NCBI GenBank assembly: GCA_016218485.1
Contig: JACRDY010000062.1
Span: 1 to 53,893, forward strand
Direction of reading: 5' to 3'
Source of the DNA: Candidatus Falkowiibacteriota bacterium
GTDB lineage: Bacteria; Patescibacteriota; Patescibacteriia; JACRDY01
DNA length: 53,893 bases
How positions within the stretch are numbered: position 1 is the first letter of the stretch; each line of letters opens with the position of its first letter. A program made the translations under genes and the position numbers. Below, piece after piece: positions 23,451-29,484 of the stretch. Under the pieces are notes generated by a model. It worked only from the letters and a program-made list of their open reading frames with translations. It did not search any database and was not told where the DNA came from.

Positions 23451-23552
23451 AAGAGAAATTGGAAATTGGAAATTAAAAACACGGCTTTTGGTCGTTAACC
23501 AGGGTTTTAAAACCCTGGTTAACGGACAATTTCTAATTTCCAATTTCTCTTT
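23451..23552. repeat. Word-repeat hairpin (GGAAATT words) capped by a 30-bp palindrome
   Basis: AGAGAAATTGGAAATTGG faces CAATTTCTAATTTCCAATTTCTCT. At its apex is the perfect palindrome GTTAACCAGGGTTTT plus complement (23494-23523). It differs from 13294-13323 by a paired substitution that keeps the symmetry. Confidence 0.85.
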
Positions 23553-23699
23553 ATCTATCCCCTTAATCAGGGTACATTATAGATGCCCAGAAATCAATTT
23601 CCCCCTTATTCATTGCTGCTTCCCGCGCACTATTGGAAAGGCAAAACTCACCATCAGACGGGAATTTTGCTGTCACCACTATAATTATTCCGTACAAAA

Positions 23700-23771
23700 T
23701 TGGGCCGGCAGGATTCGAACCCGCGAATGCCGGGACCAAAACCCGGTGCCTTACCACTTGGCTACGGCCCA
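23700..23771 (-). tRNA. tRNA-Gln (anticodon TTG)
   Basis: A 72-nt cloverleaf with acceptor TGGGCCG/CGGCCCA and discriminator A, D arm GCCAAGTGGTAAGGC, anticodon stem CCGGG/CCCGG with loop TTTTGGT, and T arm GCGGGTTCGAATCCTGC. U1-A72 is typical of glutamine tRNA. CCA is not encoded. Confidence 0.95.
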
Positions 23772-23860
23772 ATACTATGCGGGATAAAAAAGTTGCGCAG
23801 CGCCATTCTACGAAGTTTTAGATGAAAAGTCAATTAAAACGTCTTGAGAAGAAAGATAGT

Positions 23861-24037
23861 TAAATTGTCACATTGCTAAATTGCCACATTGCTATATTGT
23901 TAAATTGTCAAATGGCTACATTACCAAATAGTTATATTGCCATACTGTTACCGGCGCTACTCAATGATGCAACAATATAACCATATAACAATATGACGAT
24001 GTAGCAATGTGGCAATTTAGCAATGTAGCCATACAAC
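23861..24037. repeat. Word-repeat hairpin (ATTGCTAAATTGTCACA words)
   Basis: TTAAATTGTCACATTGCTAAATTGCC and similar words face GGCAATTTAGCAATGTAGCC words; the loop is near ACCGGCGCTACTC. It occupies the gap between tRNA-Gln and ftsX. The TTGCTACA word family recurs at 25926-26012 and 40587-40670. Confidence 0.85.
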
Positions 24038-24046
24038 CATCTTCAC

Positions 24047-24958
24047 CTAAACTTTCAAATACTTCCGCGTCGCCACCATGCTGGAAACTATGTTGACGAG
24101 CATAATCACCACCAATTCTGTCAGGAAAATCATGAAAAAACGAGCAGTAAAATAATCGGTCAGATTAAAACTATCAGCGCCAAAAAATCCCGCCACATAC
24201 GGCTGGACGAACGCCAGTAACGGATAAACTATGACAATAGTGATGAGACAGGCCGCCAGCGCATAAAAGACGCTCTCCAGGATAAACGGCAGACTGACAA
24301 ACCAATTAGTGGCGCCGACCAGCTTCTCAATACCAATCTCCTCACGGTGGGTGTAGATAGCCACCCGGATGGTATTAAAGACAATCAACGCCGAAATGAG
24401 TATAAAAAAGATAATGAAAACAAAGGCGATTTTTTCGCCGGTGTCGGTCCAGCCCGACACTTTACTGATCATCGTCTGCCGGTTGTAGTAATCACGGCTG
24501 GCGACCAGCGGCGTAATTTCCGGCTTATCCAGCGCTGACAGAATAGTGGCATAGCTGTCCAAATTCCGTGCCTTCACGCGTAAGCTCGCCCCCAGCGGAT
24601 TGTCACTCAACTCACTGACGACATCCAGAATAGTCTGATTGGCGCTATGACGTTCTTTAAACCGAGCCAGCGCCTCATCGCGAGAGATATACTCAATATC
24701 CGCCACCTCCGGTAAACCGAGCAAATAGGTCTTGACGGTATTGATCTCTGCTGCCGTCACCGTCGGCTTAAAGTCCACGCTAATGTCCACTTTATTTTGA
24801 ATGGCGGTAATAGCCGTAGCGGTCACGGCGTGAAAAGCCACCAACACATTGATAGACACGAGCGTCAGAACCAAAATACTGATGGTCACGATGGATAACC
24901 AAATGTTACGGTAAAAATCCTGCAGGGAAAATTTGATGGTGCGAATGAGATAGGACAT
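24047..24958 (-). CDS. ftsX: Cell division protein FtsX
   Basis: The 303-aa permease-like protein has four transmembrane helices. The first follows SLQDFYRNIWLSIVTISILVL, then comes the extracellular domain (about 45-170), and three C-terminal helices with THREEIGIEKLVGATNWFV, the FtsX coupling motif. With FtsE it forms the complex that activates peptidoglycan hydrolases during division. Length is normal. ftsE is directly upstream, separated by a word-repeat hairpin. Confidence 0.95.
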   Translation of the reverse strand: MSYLIRTIKFSLQDFYRNIWLSIVTISILVLTLVSINVLVAFHAVTATAITAIQNKVDISVDFKPTVTAAEINTVKTYLLGLPEVADIEYISRDEALARFKERHSANQTILDVVSELSDNPLGASLRVKARNLDSYATILSALDKPEITPLVASRDYYNRQTMISKVSGWTDTGEKIAFVFIIFFILISALIVFNTIRVAIYTHREEIGIEKLVGATNWFVSLPFILESVFYALAACLITIVIVYPLLAFVQPYVAGFFGADSFNLTDYFTARFFMIFLTELVVIMLVNIVSSMVATRKYLKV

Positions 24959-24962
24959 AGGA

Positions 24963-25041
24963 GAGTTAGAAAGTTAAAAGTTATAAAGTTGAAAGTACGA
25001 GACTTAGAACTTTCAACTTTATAACTTTCAACTTTCAACTT
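24963..25041. repeat. Word-repeat hairpin (AAAGTTATAAAGTT family) between ftsE and ftsX
   Basis: GTTAGAAAGTTAAAAGTTATAAAGTTGAAAG faces CTTTCAACTTTATAACTTTCAAC. It ends at the ftsE stop codon. The word family is shared with 3116-3307 and 42976-43043. Confidence 0.85.
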
Positions 25042-25720
25042 ATAGTACATACTTACCGCTCTTCTGATCGCCGACAACCTTACCCCCATCCATAGTCACC
25101 ACGCGCTTTTTGACATAATTAACCAAATCCTTGTCGTGGGTTACCAAGAGTACCGTCGTGCCGAACTCATTGATTTTCAACAATAAATCGGCAATTTCAC
25201 GAGAAGTAATGGTGTCTAGGTTACCCGTCGGCTCATCCGCCACCAGAATCTTCGGCCGGTGTACCAGCGAGCGCGCAATCGCCACCCGCTGCTGCTCGCC
25301 GCCGGACAGCTGCTTGGGGTAGCGGTGTTCCTTACCCTGCAAACCCACAATTTTAAGCACTTGAGATACTACGGCTTCAATCCGTTTACTGGTCGCGCCA
25401 CAGACTTCTAAGGCAAAGGCCACATTCTCATAGGCCGTTTTCTGGGGTAAGAGTTTAAAATCCTGGAAGACGACACCGATCTGCCGGCGCAAAAACGGCA
25501 CCTCGCTCGGTTTGATGTCAGTGATATCCCAGCCTCCCACCACGATCTCGCCGGCGTCTAAACGTTCTTCAGCAATCAGCAGCCGCACGAGCGTCGTCTT
25601 GCCGGTGCCGCTCTGCCCGACAATGGAACAAAACTCTTTCGGTTTGATGTGTAAGAGCACCCCATCAACCGCCTTGGTGTCTGGAGGGTAAACTTTGTGA
25701 ACATTTTTAAAATGAATCAT
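25040..25720 (-). CDS. ftsE: Cell division ATP-binding protein FtsE
   Basis: This 226-aa ABC ATPase starts MIHFKNVHKVYPPDTKAVDG, the usual FtsE N-terminus; an ATG at 25738 would add six residues not typical of the family. Motifs are Walker A GQSGTGKTT, signature LSGGEQQRVAIARSL, Walker B ILVADEPTGNLD and the H-loop THD. The Q-loop FQDFKLLPQKTAYENVAFALE is characteristic. It powers FtsX. The last residues (KSGKYVL) end inside the adjoining hairpin region. Confidence 0.95.
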   Translation of the reverse strand: MIHFKNVHKVYPPDTKAVDGVLLHIKPKEFCSIVGQSGTGKTTLVRLLIAEERLDAGEIVVGGWDITDIKPSEVPFLRRQIGVVFQDFKLLPQKTAYENVAFALEVCGATSKRIEAVVSQVLKIVGLQGKEHRYPKQLSGGEQQRVAIARSLVHRPKILVADEPTGNLDTITSREIADLLLKINEFGTTVLLVTHDKDLVNYVKKRVVTMDGGKVVGDQKSGKYVL

Positions 25721-25746
25721 AGATGGCGATGCTGACATTGCTACAT

Positions 25747-25924
25747 TGAGATGGTTACAAAACTGTTTTTAAGCGAGACGCAGGACTTTTTGGCCAAGGC
25801 GAGGAAAACCAGTGAAATGATTTGAGGCGTAATATCATTACGGTGAAAATCATTTCGCGCTAGTTTGACGAAGCCTTGGACGAAAAGGACCAGTCGCAGC
25901 AAAAAGAGTTTTGTAACCATCTCA
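25747..25924. repeat. 178-bp imperfect palindromic element
   Basis: Arms of about 76 bp, beginning GAGATGGTTACAAAACT and ending in its complement, face each other across a short centre near TAATATCATTACGG. The arms match at most positions with scattered differences. ATT flanks both ends. No coding capacity; a MITE-like or structured RNA element is possible. Confidence 0.75.
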
Positions 25925-25925
25925 T

Positions 25926-26012
25926 TGTTATTCAGAGCAACGAACAGTGCGGCAATTTGGCAATGTAGCAATTTAGCAATTTAACAATGTAGCAATGTAG
26001 CAATGTAACCAT
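25926..26012. repeat. TTGCTACA-family repeat region with a 37-bp block shared with 40628-40664
   Basis: A 37-bp block at 25936-25972, beginning AGCAACGAACAGTGCGG, is identical to 40628-40664. It is followed by CAATGTAGCAATTTAGC words. This region completes the 280-bp gap between rlpA-like and ftsE. Confidence 0.8.
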
Positions 26013-26018
26013 CCCTTG

Positions 26019-26777
26019 TTATTTCACTGGTTCCACAATGACCGGCGCCACCCCCTCGCTCTTAACGGCAATTTTTTTGAAAGCCGTCACGTCAAGATCG
26101 ATCACTCGCTCGGGGTGTACGGCTCTGTCCGGCCCATAGTCATTGACCCGCACCACCACCGACCGCTGATCCAAGCTGTTCGTCACCCGCAGCAGCGTCC
26201 CCTTGGGATAATCAGGTGAGGCGGCGCAATCACAACCCTGATAGCGATACCATGACGCCGTACCTTCAGACATCACGGTGGCGGAACCGAGCACTAGGAA
26301 ACGGGCGTACGGTAAATGGAAATAAACGCGAATAATACGGTTCACCGGGTCAATCACCATACTTGGCAAGGTCTGCCAAGCAGTACCGTTCCAAAAAACG
26401 ACTGTTTTGAGGTTCACATTCGGCTGGTACTGCAGCTGGACAACGATCGGCTGCTGACCATCATAGGCAGCCTTGTTGACCACATCAAATTCCCAATAAT
26501 CACTCAAGGGCATCTGGTCGGCCGGCAACGGATGATCAACAATAGTCCGTTTCTTTAAAACAAATTCACTAGGCGCGGACAGCACCTTGGGGAAAATCCC
26601 CAAACGAAAGTCATTACTGGGCGAAGCGACGGTGTACCCCTTGGCAATCAATGATTGATTAAAGGGTATGGTATACGTATCCACTCCATCAACGGCCACG
26701 GCAGTATCCGCCCCGGCCCACTGCGGCCACAACAGGCCAAACAACACGCTGCCGCATAATATTGATTTTTTCATCAT
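26019..26777 (-). CDS. RlpA-like protein with C-terminal double-psi beta-barrel
   Basis: The 252-aa exported protein has a signal peptide (residues 1-23, ending WAGA-D). A beta-rich domain of about 130 residues without clear homology follows. The C-terminal RlpA-type double-psi beta-barrel is GTASWYRYQGCDCAASPDYP, KGTLLRVTNSLDQRSVVVRVNDYGP and HPERVIDLDVTAFKKI. The Asp of VNDYGP and the RVIDLD strand are standard for the fold. RlpA proteins are lytic transglycosylases on denuded glycans or simple barrel proteins; no SPOR domain is present, so enzymatic activity is plausible but not shown. Divergent from the tRNA-Gly gene. Confidence 0.87.
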   Translation of the reverse strand: MMKKSILCGSVLFGLLWPQWAGADTAVAVDGVDTYTIPFNQSLIAKGYTVASPSNDFRLGIFPKVLSAPSEFVLKKRTIVDHPLPADQMPLSDYWEFDVVNKAAYDGQQPIVVQLQYQPNVNLKTVVFWNGTAWQTLPSMVIDPVNRIIRVYFHLPYARFLVLGSATVMSEGTASWYRYQGCDCAASPDYPKGTLLRVTNSLDQRSVVVRVNDYGPDRAVHPERVIDLDVTAFKKIAVKSEGVAPVIVEPVK

Positions 26778-26790
26778 TCTTCTCTATAAT
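26762..26790 (+). promoter_or_regulatory. Promoter of the tRNA-Gly/tRNA-Thr unit
   Basis: TTGATT (26762-26767), 17 bp, perfect TATAAT (26785-26790), 14 nt before the tRNA. The -35 box overlaps the first codons of the divergent RlpA-like gene. Confidence 0.75.
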
Positions 26791-26804
26791 CGTAGTACTT
26801 TTGT

Positions 26805-26875
26805 GCGGGATTAGCACAGTGGCAGTGCGCTAGCTTCCCAAGCTAGACACGCGGGTTCGATTCCCGTATCCCGCT
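26805..26875 (+). tRNA. tRNA-Gly (anticodon CCC)
   Basis: 71-nt cloverleaf: acceptor GCGGGAT/ATCCCGC with discriminator T, D arm GCACAGTGGCAGTGC, anticodon stem CTAGC/GCTAG with loop TTCCCAA (read as TAGCTTCCCAAGCTA), T arm GCGGGTTCGATTCCCGT. CCA not encoded. Confidence 0.93.
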
Positions 26876-27003
26876 ATTGAACGCCGTAACAGCGGGCTTG
26901 TCCCGCAGAGCCGAAGCGGAGCGAAGGCTTGTGCGGATTTCCCGAAGGGATCCCTTTGGGACGAATCCCGTCACCCGCTATTAACCCACCCGCCACGACC
27001 TAA
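26876..27003 (+). other. Hairpin-rich spacer with a duplicated tRNA-Gly 3' end
   Basis: The spacer holds GCGGG/CCCGC, AGCC/GGCT and GGGATCCC-type hairpins. It ends with CCCGTCACCCGCTATTAAC, which closely repeats the tRNA-Gly 3' end plus its flank (CCCGTATCCCGCTATTGAAC). It may be an insertion that duplicated part of the tRNA. Confidence 0.5.
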
Positions 27004-27076
27004 GCCGATATAGCTCAACTGGTAGAGCAATCCCTTCGTAAGGGAGAGGTTGTCGGTTCAATTCCGACTATCGGCT
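27004..27076 (+). tRNA. tRNA-Thr (anticodon CGT)
   Basis: 73-nt cloverleaf: acceptor GCCGATA/TATCGGC with discriminator T, D arm GCTCAACTGGTAGAGC, anticodon loop TTCGTAA, T arm GTCGGTTCAATTCCGAC. The first pair of the anticodon stem is mismatched. It reads ACG codons; CCA is not encoded. Confidence 0.93.
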
Positions 27077-27126
27077 AAGGTCATGGCAGGCATGCCCTGC
27101 TCCACCAAACAAGGTCACGCCGCTGG

Positions 27127-28167
27127 CTATTCAGTACCGGCGAATTTTACATACTTCTTCACCTGGTTACCATCTTTAGCCTTAGCCAAGTAGCTATTCA
27201 AATCAAATCCTTTAATGAGAATATGTTCAGCGCGCACCTCTTCCGGCTGCGCTCCGTCAGCTGACGGCTCTTTTTTCTCCAGCACTTTGATGATGTGGTA
27301 ACCGAAAATAGTTTTGACCAGCTGACTCGTTTCTCCCGGTGACAGCGCAAAAGCCGCTTGCTCAAACTCCGCCACCATGACTCCGCGGCCAAACCAGCCC
27401 AAATCCCCACCCTGGGCAGCAGTGGTGGTATCTTCGCTGTACTGCTTGGCCAAATCCTCAAAACTCTTGTCCCCCGCACTGACCGCCGCCAGTACCTCAT
27501 CGGCTTTCTTTTTAACATCAGCCTGGAGCGCATCATCAAACCCAATTGATTCAGACAATTTATTCACCAGCAGGTTATCACGCACCACCTTAGCTTTGAA
27601 CTGCTCAACACTCATACCGTACGCCGTGCTGATAGCGGTGGCGGCCTCGTCAGCGCTGGCAAAACTCGGCAGGACTTCTTTCTGCCAAGCGGTCTCCACC
27701 TCAATATCACTGACGACCAAGCCATAGGTACCGGCCAGATGATCAATCAAGGCTTTGTTAACCAGCTGACTGACGATATTAGCCCGCAATTCAGCATCCG
27801 ATGGCACATCAGCGGCGGATAGCGCCCCTTGAGCCACTCCGTTCGTATAGTAATGGACAATGATGGTGTAATCTTCGTGGAAAGCGCGGTAGCCGATCAG
27901 CTGGCCGTTGACTGAACCGATCGGCATATTGACCCACTGCGCCAGCCGATCCACCATGGGCGCGAGTACTGGCTGGGTATAAAACAAAATGGAAAAAATA
28001 ATTGCCAGCACAATAACCGCTCCTCCGACACCGAAAAGTATGCCCCACAAAAATTTCTTGCGGTTAAACCCCCCAGTTGGGGTAACTTCCGGACTGGTCA
28101 TTTCCTCATCCATATCTTGAGAAGGTACGAGCGCGGCAGACGATTGACGCTGATGCATAGTAAGCAT
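27127..28167 (-). CDS. Membrane-anchored PpiC/parvulin-type peptidyl-prolyl isomerase (PrsA/SurA-like)
   Basis: The 346-aa protein has a cytoplasmic N-terminus, one transmembrane helix (about residues 36-60), a SurA_N-like helical chaperone region (about 95-215, with IVSQLVNKALIDHLA) and a parvulin domain (about 215-320). The parvulin domain shows FEDLAKQYSEDTTTAAQGGDLGWFGRGVMVAEFEQAAFAL and TIFGYHIIKVLE. It should fold exported proteins on the outside of the membrane. A second start at 28158 is possible. A word hairpin isolates it from ftsB-like downstream-oriented neighbours. Confidence 0.92.
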   Translation of the reverse strand: MLTMHQRQSSAALVPSQDMDEEMTSPEVTPTGGFNRKKFLWGILFGVGGAVIVLAIIFSILFYTQPVLAPMVDRLAQWVNMPIGSVNGQLIGYRAFHEDYTIIVHYYTNGVAQGALSAADVPSDAELRANIVSQLVNKALIDHLAGTYGLVVSDIEVETAWQKEVLPSFASADEAATAISTAYGMSVEQFKAKVVRDNLLVNKLSESIGFDDALQADVKKKADEVLAAVSAGDKSFEDLAKQYSEDTTTAAQGGDLGWFGRGVMVAEFEQAAFALSPGETSQLVKTIFGYHIIKVLEKKEPSADGAQPEEVRAEHILIKGFDLNSYLAKAKDGNQVKKYVKFAGTE

Positions 28168-28192
28168 AACAATAGATTATTACTTAGTGGTT

Positions 28193-28285
28193 AATTTTTG
28201 TTCCAATATTTCATATTTCATGTTTCAAGTTTTTAAGTATTGCTCTTTAAATGGATAAGGGGAAACTTGAAACGTGAAACTTGGA
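28193..28285. repeat. Word-repeat hairpin (TTTCAAGTTT words)
   Basis: ATATTTCATGTTTCAAGTTT faces AAACTTGAAACGTGAAACTTGG. Confidence 0.75.
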
Positions 28286-28306
28286 GCCCAGAAAGCTGCC
28301 GAGGGG

Positions 28307-28678
28307 CTAATGAAGGAAATAATACCACCATTTAGCCGGATTGGAAAGTTGCTCTGCCATTTCTCCATTGGCTGACGCGCCGCCTGATCCGTTCTGCGTG
28401 ATCACGACCACTGCCTCCCCCGGCTTCTTCAGGCCCAGCTTGAGCCGAGCCTCTGCTTCGGTAAAATTCTCGGTATCAAAATAGCCAATCATTTGCTGGA
28501 ATTCCTGATTCTTGCTCTCCAGACCATTGATATCCGTCTGGAGACTCTTGACCTGCTGTTCCAGGGCATAGCGCTGGGAGAACCCGCGGCCAAAGGCCGC
28601 TATGAGAAAAATCAAAACCGTGCCGCCGATCACCAGAAATAATTTTGAATGTAAGAGGCGAGACAAACGTAACGACAT
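28307..28678 (-). CDS. Septum formation initiator, FtsB/DivIC-like
   Basis: The 123-aa single-pass protein has a basic cytoplasmic tip, one transmembrane helix (about residues 12-30) and a coiled coil (about 34-66: ALEQQVKSLQTDINGLESKNQE). The typical DivIC motif FTEAEARLKLGLKKPGEAVV follows and a short Gly/Ser/Ala tail. These proteins link FtsQ/DivIB and FtsL to septal peptidoglycan synthesis. A TATACT box with an extended TG (TGCTATACT) lies 7 nt before the ATG, so the transcript is probably leaderless. Confidence 0.88.
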   Translation of the reverse strand: MSLRLSRLLHSKLFLVIGGTVLIFLIAAFGRGFSQRYALEQQVKSLQTDINGLESKNQEFQQMIGYFDTENFTEAEARLKLGLKKPGEAVVVITQNGSGGASANGEMAEQLSNPAKWWYYFLH

Positions 28679-28685
28679 ATAGCCT

Positions 28686-28691
28686 AGTATA
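28686..28691 (-). promoter_or_regulatory. Extended -10 box, leaderless start for the FtsB-like gene
   Basis: TGCTATACT on the minus strand, 7 nt before ATG 28678. No good -35 is seen, consistent with an extended -10 promoter. Confidence 0.5.
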
Positions 28692-28717
28692 GCACAAAAT
28701 CAAGCGCCGCTGTACGG

Positions 28718-28786
28718 GCAGTGATTATCCGTGTTCTTCGTGCTCCCCCGATGGCCATCGGGCACGGATCAACACGGATAATTACT
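28718..28786. repeat. Word-repeat hairpin (TGATTATCCGTGTT words)
   Basis: CAGTGATTATCCGTGTT faces AACACGGATAATTACTG, with CCCGATGGCCATCGGG as a perfect inner palindrome. Confidence 0.8.
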
Positions 28787-28803
28787 GTTTCAACTCCTTA
28801 ATC

Positions 28804-29484
28804 TTACATATCCAAAAAATTCTCTATCTGCCGGCTGCGGTCCTGCGGCAGTGGTCGTTTGATGGCCACCTCGCGCACGACCCGATCAAACTGTTCAACG
28901 CCAAGCTGATCCCGCATGTCCGACAGCAGCTGCTTCAGATCATCAACGGTAGTAATCTGCTGTTCTGCTGCTCCTCGCCGTGTCGGCGTGACGCCATCAA
29001 GGAGCCGCGCCAGCTGCTGGCAAACTGCCGCCGGATGCTTGACACCCCGGATGATAATTTTGGTTTTGCCGGGCGCAATATAGTACTGAATACTGCCATA
29101 GCGGAAGAGTGACTGCAGCAGTCCCTGACGGCGGTAATTCAAGTCTTCAATTTTTTCCAATGCCGCTTCCGAAACCACCCGATCAAAGAATCCCCGCTGA
29201 TCAATATCAATGAAGCGCCGGTTGGTGGCCACCAGACAATTATACCGCCAGCTGATATACAGCTTGAGCGCGCAGAGGAGACCGACCAGGAGCAATAGGC
29301 TAAAAATCAACGGCCCCCAAGTTGGCCACTGGAATAACGGGTACAGTAGAAAGAACGGCAACAGGAAGAGCAACAGCACGAGGAGCAGCCGCCAAAAATA
29401 TACTAAAAGTGAACGACGAACCACGAGCGCTGCCCGCTCCCCCGCGACCAGATCGAGCTTACGAATGAGCCGACGATCAATCAT
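28804..29484 (-). CDS. PH-domain (bacterial pleckstrin-like) membrane protein
   Basis: The 226-aa protein has two transmembrane helices (about residues 27-47 and 54-75) followed by a bPH2-type domain. The pattern YNCLVATNRRFIDIDQRGFF, VVSEAALEKIEDLNYRRQGLL and FRYGSIQYYIAPGKTKIIIRGV is typical of YdbS/YdbT-like proteins. The last 60 residues are polar with an LLSDMRDQLG helix. The start overlaps the stop of the P-type ATPase gene by 4 nt, so they are cotranscribed. Role unknown; bPH2 proteins often associate with envelope stress or competence. Confidence 0.85.
   Translation of the reverse strand: MIDRRLIRKLDLVAGERAALVVRRSLLVYFWRLLLVLLLFLLPFFLLYPLFQWPTWGPLIFSLLLLVGLLCALKLYISWRYNCLVATNRRFIDIDQRGFFDRVVSEAALEKIEDLNYRRQGLLQSLFRYGSIQYYIAPGKTKIIIRGVKHPAAVCQQLARLLDGVTPTRRGAAEQQITTVDDLKQLLSDMRDQLGVEQFDRVVREVAIKRPLPQDRSRQIENFLDM

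Noticed and set aside
23861..24037. Possible CRISPR array because of short repeated words
   Set aside because: The repeats are 8-14 nt, imperfect and adjoining, form one hairpin and lack unique spacers of even length; no cas gene is present.
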